Source: Synanceia verrucosa (Eukaryota; Chordata; Actinopteri; Perciformes; Synanceiidae). Taken from it: a DNA stretch of 64,000 nt. Location: NCBI GenBank assembly GCA_029721515.1, contig CM056562.1, positions 16,871,335-16,935,334 on the forward strand, given 5' to 3'. Below are positions 1 to 13,359 of this stretch, one piece after another. A program made the position numbers and the translations under genes. Under the pieces are notes generated by a model. It was not told the DNA's origin. It did no database searches and was given only the letters and a program-made list of their open reading frames with translations. Every line of letters starts with the position of its first letter. The first letter of the stretch is position 1.

Positions 1-439
1 GCGTATCGTACCTTTAAGGTGTGGTCCTTTTCTCAAACCTAGTAAATGAACTGCATTTGTATGTTTTCTTGTCCTCAGTCTTGCTGAACACAAATACCAT
101 GTCCGTCCATATGTGCTTTCTTTGTTCCCTCCTCTTATTCAGTGTGTCTCTGTAGTATACTCTTTAGTCTTTATCATTCTCTACATCCTCCCTGTGCTTG
201 TGCTTATCTTATTGCTTCATCATTGAGGACAGAAGGAGAGGGGGAGGACCAAGGCCTGTCGGCAAAGTGAAGCTGCCACCACAGAGAGCTCTGCATTAAG
301 TGTTCCCACTGGCAGCTCATCTCTGTCTCAGCTTATACCCACAATTCAGCCCTCTCTCTTTCTTCCCCCAGTGTTCACATGTGGCTGCAGTCATTATATA
401 GTAGCTGCAAACAGTTGAAATTATCTTGCATGCTGTGAA

Positions 440-1085
440 CATCCATCCATCCATTTTCTACCGCTTATAGGGTCACATAGGGTCACGGGGGGTCTGGAGC
501 CTATCCCAGAAGAAGAAGAATTCCTTGATTTGATCCCTCGATGAAGGAAATTACATTTTCACGCTGTTATTATATATTTTTGTGTTTCACATTGCACACA
601 AACACATGCACATGCGTTGGAGGAGAGGTGTCAGAGTGAGGGGGCACCTGCTTGGAGTTTCAGTGCCTTGCTCTAGGGCACGTCGGGAGGAGGAGGAACT
701 GGCACCTCTCCAGCTACCAGTCCATTCTCCAGACTTGGTCCGGCCCTCCGATTTTTAGCCCAAGTCATTACAAACTGAGCTACTGCCTCCCCCAGCTGTC
801 TTAGGGTTAAAGGCAGGGTACACCCTGGACAAGTCTCCAGTTCATCACAGGACACATAGAGACAGACAACCATTCACACCTACGGTCAATTTAAATTAGC
901 CAATTAACCTAATCCCCATGTATGTGTTTGGGTGGTGGGAGGAAGCTGGAGTACCCAGAGAGAACTCACACGGACACGGGGAGAACATGCAAACTCCACA
1001 CAGAAAGGCTCCGGGTCGGGAATCGAACCCGGTACCTTCTTGCTGTGAGGTAACAGTGCTAACCACTACACCACCGTGCTGTGAA
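440..1085 (-). repeat. SINE-like element with tRNA-type head, interrupted by a second element
   Basis: Read on the minus strand, it starts with GGTGGTGTAGTGGTTAGCAC (A-box-like) and a perfect B box GGTTCGATTCC (about 1020-1031). It continues through a conserved body and ends in GGAT repeats (catccatccatcca on +, near 440). Outer flanks carry the direct repeat TGCTGTGAA (431-439 and 1077-1085), a possible target-site duplication. A truncated relative lies at 53160-53280. The family is widespread in percomorph fish; I give no formal family name. Confidence 0.75.
510..795 (-). repeat. Second SINE-like element inserted inside the first
   Basis: About 281 bp inserted between cctatcccag and ctgtcttaggg of the outer element, flanked by CCCAG at 505-509 and 791-795 (target-site duplication). 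On the minus strand it has a tRNA-like start (GGCAGTAGCTCAGT) and the body GCTGGAGAGGTGCCAGTT. It ends GAGGGATCAAAT followed by TTC repeats. A related copy lies at 40130-40300 in the other orientation. Confidence 0.7.
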
Positions 1086-3014
1086 TACATCCATTTTATT
1101 GGACCCTTCTTTTAAAAAAGTATACATTGTTCAGAAAGTGTTCAAAGTTGCATCTCTCTCTCATGCTTGCTTATATCTGGATGGTAAGGAAATAATAGAA
1201 ACAGGCTGTTCAATCCTGTCGGCAGACAGCAGTCGCTGTGAGCACCCCCACCTGCTCGTTAATGGTTTAGAGAAATAAAGCAGTCGTAAACGTACACTCG
1301 CTATCGCCATTACGCTAAAGTGTCCGCAGTAAAACACACACAGCTCCCATCAACCCCCGCAGGTGCACTAGGTCACAGCTGGGGGACTGGCGAGCGATGC
1401 GCTTGGTCCTCATTTGATCCAAGTAGGTGAGGGTTTTTGCATCTTGTCTCTGCTATAGAGGCTTGAGTTTTGCGTCACTCCACACAGCTTCACCTATACG
1501 TTCATGTGTGCGATATGGCTATTAAAGAGAAGATATTAATTCACTCTTTGTGTCAGTTTAGTGAGTCGCTGTTCGGGGTATGTGATCATTAATTGGACAC
1601 ATCTCTGAATAGTCTCAGCATGGCGTCAGAGTCTCTGTGCTTTTCTCCGACTGCTGCTTTGAGTCTGAATCAGAGATACTTTGAGCGAGACCAAGGTCAG
1701 GGAAGGCCATCAGAAACAATGTTAAATAATTAAATTCTTTCAGTTATATCTTCGTACTTTTAATGTACTGTGACCAGAGTATATCTGAGTTATTGCTACT
1801 GATGATTCATTTTGAAAAATGCTCAATAATTTAGGTACTCTTGTCTTAAAGGATATTTTTGTTTTTTAAAAAAAAAATACTCATACCACTGAAAGATGAT
1901 AAAGTGTGGAGTTAGTTCCCCATCTTTTCATCAGCAAGGAAATGATCATTTGTAATATTAACATAATTATTGTACATACAGGTATTGATTTGAGGCTTGA
2001 AAAATATGACCCATGATAAACACTCTCCCTCTGAGCTTGCGTTTGATTCCCATGGTGCACTGAGTGCAGTGAGAGCAACAAACTTCTACACTGCTGATCC
2101 ACAGGCACCTCATGTTGCTGAGAGGAAGTAGTGCTTACATATGCACAAGCATGCTGCATCGAGTGTGTCGCACCCTCAAGATTCTGCTTTGCACAGTCTT
2201 AACAAGGGGCACTCATTTTAAAGGAACTGTTGGATGTATCCCACAAGATTGATCTGTGATCTTGTCATGGATACAGAGAATGGGAGGAAGAAAGCCTTTA
2301 AAGTAGCCCACATGAGTGGAGCTAACCAGAGCCGAGGAAGATAACCTGCAACTGTTTCTTCATCATTGTCTTCCCAACAGTGACTGTCAAAAGGCAGAAT
2401 ATCTTCACTGTGCTGGTGGTGTGTGGGTGTGTGTTTGTTATCTGTCCTTTCTGGCTGTGTTTAGGTGTGCAGCTGTGAGACTGAGGAGTTAGCCTGTGTT
2501 TGGACTGGGGAGGGGTCATCCCTATTTTGACAGCAGTCTTTGACAACCAGTAATTGGTTTCCTTTTCCATGTCTCTCAAAGCTTCTGCAGAAAAAGCAAT
2601 TTTAGGAGCCAATCAATTCAAATTCCAGCTCACTCGCGATAGAAAAGCCTGTGCAGCTTGAACCTCGCTCGCTTTCCATGAGATAGCATGGCTGATAATC
2701 TGCTCTTGTGTCCCCTCCAACCCAACCCCAGTTTACACACACACACACACACACACATACACACTCTACCCCTGGCTCTCTGTCGATCACGAAGGGAAGT
2801 TCTCATTTCCTCCTTTTCTTGAAAGCAATTGAGTGCGATAATAGGACTTTATACTGTAAACGTGCATATTTATCCCGAAACTGAATGAACCTGGAAACAC
2901 CGAGCATCGTTGTCCATGTGTATCGATTTCACATATACGCTAACATATGCGCACGCACTATACTTACAAAAAAAAAAAACGTTTCACACAAAACTGAGCG
3001 CACTGGTACACAGG

Positions 3015-3053
<39 letters not shown>

Positions 3054-5660
3054 TTTGCCTTCTGGCTTCGCCTCTTTGAAGGGGAGTAACACATCATTTA
3101 ACCAAACTGGTCAACTGAGAACTAATTTCTCTTTTGTAGTTACTGCCTGAGGACCCGAGGGTTTGCAGAGTTTATATTGGCAATCAGCAGCACACTGACT
3201 CTTTGTTCAGGAACTCTTAGAAACAACTTAGTCTGGGTTTTGATCAGAACGCTGACTCTGATACCTCAGTGCTCTGCTGCTTAGCACAGGGGAGATTTTC
3301 ATCACTGCAGTCTGGGCCCAGTATTCATCAACAACACACACTGCCATTGTGTCATCAGGTAATCAACCTGTAGGTTTTTAACCAATGGCAATGTGCGTCC
3401 TCCATGCATTTCAGTTTTTATAACTTTTTCAGATATTTGGAGGGTTCCTAAAAAGAGAAGTTTTATGAATCCATCAGCGTTACTTATTTGGCATGGAAAC
3501 TATTTACCCCAGTGAACCATTGCAGTCCTTCAAATCCTTGTTGTAATTGTCAGTGAGGTTATTAGACACATAGTTCGGCACATTGCCCAGCTTTATTTCC
3601 ATGCCTTTTTTTCCCTCATTAAATTGTACACTCACACTCTCCCTCTGCACCACACTTCACCAACTTTTCACCTCTCATTCCCTCACCAAAAAATGTTTCA
3701 GCTACCCTGACAATGGGGAGCAAATGCATAATACCCTGGTGTAAACGATCTGGGCCCATGGTGTTAAGTTACTGCAAATCCCTTCACGACCAATCTCTAC
3801 CGTCCATCTGCTGCGGGCCTTCTGCGCCTTAAGTTGAAAGTCTTTGGCAGCAGTTGGCAAAGTGACCGGGCCGTACTGTCATGGTGATTGTTTGTTGGGA
3901 GATAGGGAGCGAGTCTGAGTCTCTCTCCCTCTGTCTCTCTCTTTTTTCCCCTCTGTCTGTCGTCATGGCGAGAGGGGCTCGGCCGCAGAAGCAGAGGCAG
4001 TATTAGCTCCCAGGCTGAGCCCAGCTCCTGTCACTGCCTCGATAGCTGTCACGCTAACACCCCCACCACTATCATTGGAGCACTTATGGGCCTGTCACTC
4101 ACCTGGGAGAGAGGGAGCAAAGGAGCGAGGGAGGCTTCGAGGGGGAGAGTGTGCTAAGGGAGATATGTAGAGTAGAGTGGAGACAGTGGGGATGGAGGCG
4201 GTGCTCGGGATGCAGGGAGGAAAGTGAGGTAAAGACAGAAAGAAAAAGATAAAAGAGGAGGGATGGTAAGAATGCAAAAAGAGGGGGGTGCAGTAGAGTG
4301 ACATTAAATGATGAGGTCATCGGGACATGACAGATGAAAACTCAAAGGTTAGTAAAAGAACCTGACTGGAGTCCCAAACACCTCATACGTATTTAGCGTC
4401 CCACTTTCTACTCATTCAGCATCATTTCTACTCATTCAGTGTTTCAGTGCACTTGACAACAAAGCGAGGGCCATTTGGACATTAAACAGAGCCATCGATT
4501 CGCCATCCAGAACGAGGTACTGGAAGCTGTCTGTGAAATCACGGGCTTAAGCTTAACAGCATGGCGTAATTTTTAGAAGGAGAAAAAACACATTGATAGC
4601 TGCAGCCGTTGCTCCATCTGTGAGAGGCATCATAGATGCACACACACACACACAGGCATAAATGCGTTCAATTTAAAATGCGCAGATATTTCCCAATGCA
4701 TTCAAATTTGCACACTTACATTATTATATTTTTTAAATACAAAATGCATAAGCCCTACACACACAAGCAGTACTACATAATAAGGTAGGTATCAGGGCAT
4801 CACTGAATCACAGTGACCAACATCGTGGTTGTTGACAGGACAGGCTGCAGACACGTTCAGGTTTGGCCCTTCAACTGACTGCAGAGCCACTGAAGTGAAA
4901 CTCTATTACAACAGCCTCTCCAGCCACGATCCATCAGCACAGACACAACGCCCTGTATCTACGCATCAGTGCATGTGCACACATGCACATGCATGAGTTT
5001 ACAAAGACAGATTGACATTTCATTAAGTACAAGATTCCTGAATGTGTTGCTCTTTTTGTTTCATTTCTTTGACACCATTTTTATCCGCAAAACATATGAC
5101 AGCAGTTGTTGCTGCTTTTTTGAGCAGTGGTGGATCATGTGAGTGTGGAAAATTATGTCAGTTCTCTCATCAGATTAAATCTAATCAACACCCTCGAGTT
5201 AAGCATGGCTTGCATGTGTTATCATATGAGTGTGAGACATTTCATAAACAGAGCAGAACTCATAGTGTTATTTAAAAACACTGGTGAGGCTCACACACAC
5301 GTACATGCAGGTACCATTGTATGAGGAATGATCTAACAGTCGCAAAACATTATTTCTGCTTTAATGAAACAGTCCCAGTCGGGAGTTTCTGACCATCACA
5401 ATTTGATTTCACTGATTGTGAACCACAATTCACCACTTTGTTGACAGCACATTGAGCCTGTGGCATCTAATAGTGCACCTCGAACTTTGTCATAAATTAA
5501 GAAGAATTAAGTACAAAGTTGCCATATTGGTTAACCGATACATGTGAAACAAAAACCAAACAGACTGATAGCAGAAGCTGAATGTACTGCAAAACTTTCT
5601 ACGGAGGTAAACATGATGATAATAATAGAAAACATTGTATTTCCTGCCTTTTCTTTGCAG

Positions 5661-8600
5661 GCTACAGACGGAGATGCAGGCACATTTGGTAATGTGCGTT
5701 ACTACTTCAGTGACGAGCCAGACCAGTAAGATACAGCTACGCACACTCCAACAGTCCACATAAACAATCACATTAATTTTTCATTTTTTTTGGCCATTTA
5801 TGAGTGATTGCACTGCACTGTTTCTGCTTCACATCCTCGTAAACAGCTGAGCTATGACGACTTATTTATTGCTTTTCAGGCCACAAATTTACAGAAAGCA
5901 CACATTCACAAAATCCGGTCATTATCTTCAGTATCAAAAGAACACAATTAATGTAGCTTCCTACTATTTTTGTTTCTGTTACCCTCACTGAGTGTTATTT
6001 CTGTTATTATTTTATATGCCACCATGTGGCTGCAAAGATGAGCAAACATCTAGAATGAGAACATGTTCTCGTTGTGACAATATACTTTCATTCTATGTTT
6101 TATATCACACTAAAACTATTTAATTAATGTGATTTTTGTCAAACAAACAAATCTGTAAATCACCTTGATTTCATGTTTTACTTTTTGTAACATGAAACTT
6201 TAATATGTTGTCATAATGTATGAACGTCTTCATCTTGTTGAGCATTGACAATAAATCTTGCAAAGTTACACAAGTTTGTTTGTTAATAACAGTATCATGT
6301 TGTCATACTAATCCTCCTCAATCTTACCTGCAGGTTTTCATTGGATGAAGAGACAGGCTGGGTCATCCTGCGGGCCAGTCTGGACTATGAGCTGATGCGG
6401 CGCTTCACATTGACCGTGCTGGCGAGGGATGGAGGCGGGGAGGAGACGACAGGGAGGATCCGTGTCAATGTGTTGGACGTCAACGACAATGCGCCGCTCT
6501 TCCAGAAGGAAGCGTACGTGGGCTCGATCAGAGAGAACGAACAGGCTGTCCAGGCGGTGGCACGAGTTCGGGTGAGCCCTGTTTAAAGCACAAATCCAAC
6601 TTTGACAGCAAAAATGACCTGTTTACAGCTGCTGTGAAATACCATCAAAATAATCGTTTGGCTAGAATAAATACAAATCAGTAAAAGCTTATTTATTATT
6701 CATTACTGATTTTAGAATTATTCCTGTAACACTCACTTACATGTAAGTAGGTACATCACTGTGTACTCACACAATGATAATGCAGTAATACAGCATGTAG
6801 TGTCACATGTAAAGTATATTTCCATATAAACTGCACCTATAATAGAGTACAGTACTCTACAGTACAGTACTAGTCATCAGACTCACAAGCCTTTCTTCCT
6901 TGTTTTCTCTGTCTTACTATAATGGTGCAGTTATGTGTTTCCGTGCACTGTATCCAAGAAGAACAGGTCAGCCTGATGTGTTGGCCATCAGTCACTGCCA
7001 CACAAAAGGCAGAGGTACACAGCCACAATGGTAACTAATGGCTCAGCGTTTCCTTTGATTGCACCCTGGAGAGAAAGACTATTAACGTCCCTCGTGGCAG
7101 TGGGTATAGCAGTGGCTCACCCTGCCACAGTGCTCTTTGGCGGCTCACTTTTACATTGTGTGTTGAGCTGATGACTGGGCTCAACGCTTGGCTCACTGTG
7201 TTTGATTAGTCTGAGCCAACCTTAAACGTTGCTGATATTAATACGCCGCCTGAGAGGAACAGAGATGCCAGTCGCACAATTCTGTGTCAGCGATTTGCCC
7301 TAGAAGCTACTCTACACACGCACACGCACACACACGTACACACATAGACGTGTAGTCCAGAAAACAGAGCGGGTGGGAGGAAAGAGGGAAAAGACTGAAA
7401 TAGATGGAAGGAGAGAGGATGTTTTGCTTCATTCTTCTTGCAAACAAAGCCTCCTACTACACTGCTTATGTTTTCTAGCAGCTAAATCTTTTTTTCTATT
7501 TTTTCTGCACATTCCTTTTTCTCTTTACTACTCATCTATTTGACTTGCTGCCCCCCCCCAACTCCTCTTACCTTTGAGTGTTGAGAAACTGTCTAATATG
7601 AAACTATTTGTTGAAATTTGATAATAGGAAGACAGTCTGGAAGAGGAAAAGCTACAGTTTAGGATGTTGTGGGTGAAGAAAGGTATTGCTTACTCAACAG
7701 TTTGGCATTAAATCATAAGGTAGAGGTATGCGTGTTATGGGGAGATACAAGTGAGTGTTTTTGACAACCTGTCCAGCCTTTAATGATGCCAGTGAAGCCC
7801 AGTAGAGTCTCCTCACAGCCGGAGGACTCATGTTTAAGTTTCTGCCAAGTGGAGAATAATGAGGGGGTGTCATCATTGTTGTTGATGTTGTTGTGGATTA
7901 GCCCTCCAAAGTATAGTTTCATCTGTCCTCTGCCTGCTTAGCTTGTCTTGGCTCTGTTGGTGTTCATCCAGTATTGACGCCTTCGCCACTAATAGCCAGA
8001 ATCTGCTTTAATCTGTCAAACAACATGCCATCACTGACTGACAGCTTCCTGGCTGCACACATGCACAGACTCACACACTCCCATGCTGCACTAACATACA
8101 CATATAAATATTAGCACTGCCTGCCACAGCATCTGTCCTGTTACACCAACTGCCTTCACACCTCACTCAAAACTTTTCCTCTCTGCCCACCCACAGGCTA
8201 CAGATGAGGATTCTCCTCCCAACAACTTCCTGACATACACCATCATTTCAGCCTCGGCCTTTCCCGGGTACTTCAGCGTCATCATGGTGGAAGGCTACGC
8301 AGGTACGCTCACCTTTAGGAAACCTATCATCAGTATCTAGACAGTGATATTGTGGATGTTAAAGTGGTTAAAGTTAAGTTGTAGAGAAATTTCTACACCT
8401 GCGTATGCCTTTACAGTTGTGGGTTGTTGTTTGACATGCGACCCACAACTTTACTGAACTGGAATGTTGCTGCAGGTCTCCAAAGAACCAACACATTTAG
8501 CAAAAAACACCACTTTTCCCCTCCATTCCTCCCATCAGTGATCAGTGTGACCAGGCCTCTGGACTATGAGCAAGTTCCCAATGGGATAATCTACTTGACA

Positions 8601-8666
8601 GTGATGGCTAAAGATGGAGGAAACCCATCCCTGAACAGCACTGTCCCTGTCACTGTGGAAGTGATT
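5661..8666 (+). CDS. cdh23: cdh23 exons 1-4 of window (EC5 second half, EC6)
   Basis: Exons: 5661-5725, 6334-6571, 8197-8302, 8539-8666. The exon 1/2 join reads DQFSLDEETGW. Exon 2 carries LDYEL, ARDGGGEETTGR and the EC5/EC6 linker DVNDNAPLF, then RENEQ at the start of EC6. Exon 3 supplies ATDEDSPPNN. Exon 4 supplies RPLDYEQVPNG and VMAKDGGNPSLNSTVPVTVEV. Calcium ligands (DYE, DxNDN, DED) are intact. Introns are 0.6, 1.6 and 0.2 kb; nothing else coding was recognised in them. Confidence 0.96.
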
Positions 8667-11600
8667 GTAAGTACAACCCTGCAAAATACACAACTCTTGC
8701 CCTGTCAGTATATACCGCCACACCTAAATGTGCCTTCTCCAACCACGGAGACTGTCGGCACCTGAGGACACAAAGACATTAGTTTTTTCATAGACACCTG
8801 CAGTACATATTCAATACCCAAATATTAACATAAGCAGCCACATTCACATTCAAGCTGTGAGAGGACATTTTCCCCAAGCTGGTACTTTGTAAGTTAGGAA
8901 CGCCTTCTCCAGACTGTGGTCAAAAGTACAGCCCACCTTAATAACAAATACTTATCTTCTGTTCTCATTAAAAATGACAACATCTGGTGGGTTAGCTGGA
9001 AGGTTTAAAAACACATTAAAATGCCTGATGTGCACTTTAAAAACAGCAAATACAAAAGATGTACGTCCCCTGCTGTCCTCTCTTATTATAAACATTGATT
9101 TGTACATAGAGCAACAATTCAGGAGTCTTGCTTTAAGTGTTAAATGTGATGCAGTTCATATTGATTACACAGTGTCACCAATAAGAAGACAAGTATTCCC
9201 TTTAGGTTTCAACCATTCCAGTGTTGTCCTTGCTAACTGACGTTAATGTTCTAGCAGCTGTTATTTGATGTTTAATGTCAATGACATGAACTAGGGGGTT
9301 GTTCTAATGCTCTCAGAAACAAAGACAGAGTTAGACCTCAGCCACCAGTCCGGTGTCTCTGCAGTTCACTATGGTGACGTCAGTCTGACCAGATCCAAAC
9401 GCCAGCTAAGTGTACGTCCATTTCTTCACCCGATGGGGAAGTCTTTTAGCATCATAGACCAAAATTTCATACATAGTTTATTCCATATGTTGATATTAAG
9501 ATCAAATTGAGATTAAATATTCTCTGGTTTACATGAACCACACTGACATAAGGTAGAAATTGATTCTTTATTATCTTTTCACCTTGGTGTGTAATATTCT
9601 TCATCATGTACATGGTATCTGTGGCAGTAAGCAAGGCTACTGATATAAAGTTTGCGTGTCGACTCGAGTGTAAAAGTCCTTTGCATCCTCTCTATGTGAC
9701 TGTGTGTTTGTTTTTGGTTTCCAGAAAGTTGCTGAATAGTTAAAGACTTATCTGTTAGTCGCTCTTTTCCTCTCAGCTGAGAATCTTTCTAATTCACACT
9801 TTTAATATATCTTCAAGTGTGGTGTGTTTTTTTTTCCATAAAGTGTTTAATGGCTCACTTGGCACTACAGCAGACACACCCTGTGAAAAATTTCCTCCCC
9901 ACTTTCAAAGGGGCGAGCTCCAAACTCTCACAGAAATGTTTTCATTTAAGTTCCCCTCAGATGTGACTCTGATGAATGTGTGTGCTGAAGACTTGGGAGA
10001 GGAACTTATAGAGCTGTTATATCATGCGTTGAATGAAGACTAAGCTGTCTTGTATTTATCTAAATGTTGATCCAGTGTGTGACAGGTGTCAGCCTGCTCA
10101 TGTCTTCAACTTCACTTCCATATATTATTTCAGTGCTTCCTCTCTGTCTGGCTTATTCTGAGTATCTTTTGATCCATGTCTGACTGCAGCTTTGTTTGCA
10201 GTTTATAACAGCATGTGCACCTATCTCTTCCAGTTCAGTTGCATTTGTCAGTCTTATCACTAAAAGTCTTATTATAAGGCACTAGAGAAGGTCACAGCTG
10301 TTCACTCATACATACACTAGATCAGAGATGTTTTTTTTAATATATGAAAAAATAAGAAGCCTTGCACAAGGTTCCTATTGGTCCTATTTCTACTAGATAA
10401 AGCACAAATGTCGTTATTCTCATGTATAAAAAAACATGTTGTGACGTCATGCGCCGGCAATCTCCTGTTCCATGGTTTGGTTCATTTGAGTGCCTTTCCA
10501 TGCTGCCTACACTATCTGAGACACAGCAAAGAGCTTGTGATCCATGGCTGATCACAGATCTGTATGGAGGTTGTGCTCCTTGTAGCTTTCTAAACTCATG
10601 TCTGCCAGCTTTATTCTGTCTGCTATTTAACGACAGCTTTCTTGCTGCCACATAATACTGTATGCGGTTGTCTGTCCAACACCTCTGTCAGTGTTGTCGA
10701 GGGCTCTAATTTTAAGACATTTATAAAAAACTAATTATGAAATCCACAATGTGTGGCACTTTAGTGTCATCTCTGCGTTTTCACAAAGGTCCTGGTGGAA
10801 TTCATGGAAACCGTTGGTAATATAAATGTGGTTTACCGTGTGCGCTGCTGACTATTCTCTGTAACAGACAATACCTGGTGTTATCTTTTAAATCTTCTTG
10901 TCTGTGTTTTCTTCTGTGTTTTAAGTCATAATCATAAATGTTGATCTATACTAAGGCACCACAAATACAGCAGTAAAACATAATGAGCAGCCAGAACACA
11001 TAACCAGCATCTCTTCTGGCTCTTAAGCTAATTTCCCCTGATAGACATCCATTGTAAAAGCAACTTTTAGTCATGAAAGAAGAAATGACACAGTAGAATG
11101 GATGAATCCATCTGGAATATTCTTGAATATTCGATGCAAGGACAGTAAGCACATCTATACACATCCTACATGAGGGAGAAACATGGTGTTGCGATGCAAA
11201 AACCAACAGGGAGATGTGCACGATTGTGTTGTATTCCTTCCATGTCTCTCTGTTTCTATCTGTCTTCAACAGTGTCGTGACTCACACCACAGGGTTTATC
11301 AGTAGCAGGCAGCATCACACACACACACACACACACACAATGCTTTACTCCAGTGTAACTCAGAGCTCAGATAGATAATGGTGCCAGTGTCTGTTGTTAA
11401 AGTGTTAACATTTCTCAGCAGCTCACACACAGTGGGGAGCCTCTCTGCGAATAGCCACACAACTGGATGTGTTGGTTTCTAATAGAGTCTAATTCAATGA
11501 GTGCGAAGATGTGAGAAATGTAAATGCTCTGAGAACGTCTGTAGCTGGTTCATGTTATAGTCATTCAATCCTGTCAAATTACAAGTGGTGATTGCCATTT

Positions 11601-13145
11601 GTTTTCGGGAATGCCATTAATAATGATGTCTGAAGTGATTTTCTCACCTATTATCTAACGTGTCTTCTTTTTAATAACTACCTCGGCTTTTGCATTATTC
11701 CACTTCTTGTCCAGGTCTGTTTTTTTTTTCTCCTTCCTGTAACCCTACAGCAATGAATAACTACAGTGTACTGCCTTGGAATCGGAGATGTAGCTTATTT
11801 ATATATTATACAAATAATAAGATAGATGACAGAAACTGATGCCAACACTGTTTGAAGCCATAAATCAAAGCAGTCCATGGGCTTTTATCAGCTGACTGGC
11901 CATCATCTACGAGACACTACTGTACTTTTGCAGTTTTACAAACGTGTTAATATCAGTGCTTTTATGTGACGGTAGCTTTTTGAGGCCCATTGAAATATCT
12001 CATTGTTTAGTGCATTGATTAGAGCTGTTGTTGATGATTATACCCCCTCCAGGATGAAAATGACAACCCACCAGAGTTCAGCAAGTCATCCTACATTGTC
12101 AAAATCCCAGAGAACATTATTGCCGGTGAGTCACTATACATATGGGGTTACAGTTTGCTAGAATGCATTTCCTGGTTCACAACCAACACAGCACTTAAAC
12201 ACTCCTAACAGCTCAAACACCATGTGTGGTACACATTTTACTTGAATTGCATTTTATTAGCATATTCAACAAATAGCCCTGCTTTCTTGGGGGTATGTTT
12301 TTTATGTTTTATTTCAAATGCTTCCTCTGGCCTCCCTCTCTATTTTTATTTGTTGTGATTTTGCATAATGTTTAAATGCTCAGTCAGAATGCAGGATATT
12401 GACTATTCAAGGCAAAATCACTGGCTGCTCTATTCATTTTCATGCATGCATTCAGAAGAGTCTTTTATCCCAGACAATAGATTAGTTTCCAGTCGCTGGA
12501 GGGAAATGAGATGTTTGACCGGCCCTTTCTCTCTCTGAGCTCCAGCAGACGCTGAACACTTTCTGTGTCTCAGACCTGCTTTAAACGAGCACATAGCTGA
12601 GCGGCCTGGGCTAGAGCTGAGGTGTAGGGGACTATGGCTAAAGTGCTTGGCCCTGAGCTGGGGGCCCAGGGCTTGGGCTGCAAGGCTGAGCTCAGGGCTA
12701 GCCCTGCAGCTCTGGCTAGCCTCTCATCCTCCTGTCTCCCTGGGTATTGATCAGGCCTGTGCCAAGTATAGGCTGTGCCAAACAAGCTGATAATCCACTA
12801 ATCCATAAACCCACTCACTGCCATGCCATCGTTTGAGCTGTGGATGGGGGCGGTGAAGAAATTAGCTCTCTGAATGTCATTTCAGTCTGTCTCTGCAGCT
12901 TGTCTCTCTCTCTCTTTCCTAGACTTCAAACATTTTACCCATGACTCTGTCTTTCAGTTCACTTTTTCCTTCCTTCTCCCACTCCATGTAACTTTCTTTC
13001 TGTTTTACTCCCCCCCCTCCCTCCCCACAGGGGCGACTGTGCTGCTTGTGAATGCTACTGATTTGGACGCCTCGCGGGAGTTTGGCCAGGCCTCACTCAT
13101 CTATTCCCTGGAGGGCTCCTCTCAGTTCCGTCTCAACTCACGCTC

Positions 13146-13209
<64 letters not shown>

Positions 13210-13275
13210 TCAAGGGAAGTGTCTAGGAAATGAATGCAAGTCAATGTAAAGTCCCCACAATACACAAATACACAG

Positions 13276-13359
<84 letters not shown>

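Larger units (their letters stand above)
1..5660 (+). other. cdh23 intron upstream of the first exon in the window
   Basis: No cdh23 exon or other gene was recognised. The stretch holds a nested pair of SINE-like repeats (440-1085), CA repeats (2735-2757, 3018-3051 and a short one near 4638-4654) and a short direct duplication of tttctactcattcag near 4405-4439. A GC-richer, repeat-free piece around 3780-4090 could be regulatory. The open frames here are short and lack homology. Confidence 0.6.

Noticed and set aside
1000..1090. tRNA-like A and B boxes.
   Set aside because: They belong to a SINE head; no anticodon arm or cloverleaf with acceptor stem is present, so this is not a tRNA gene.
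2322..2612. Minus-strand frame starting MAPKIAFSAEALRD.
   Set aside because: No similarity recognised, and the composition changes to low complexity after about 35 residues.
4095..4320. Two overlapping minus-strand Ser/Pro-rich frames.
   Set aside because: Shadow of a purine-rich GAGA-type tract.
6844..6872. Repeated GTACAGTACT motifs.
   Set aside because: Short, imperfect and low in complexity; no wider structure around it.
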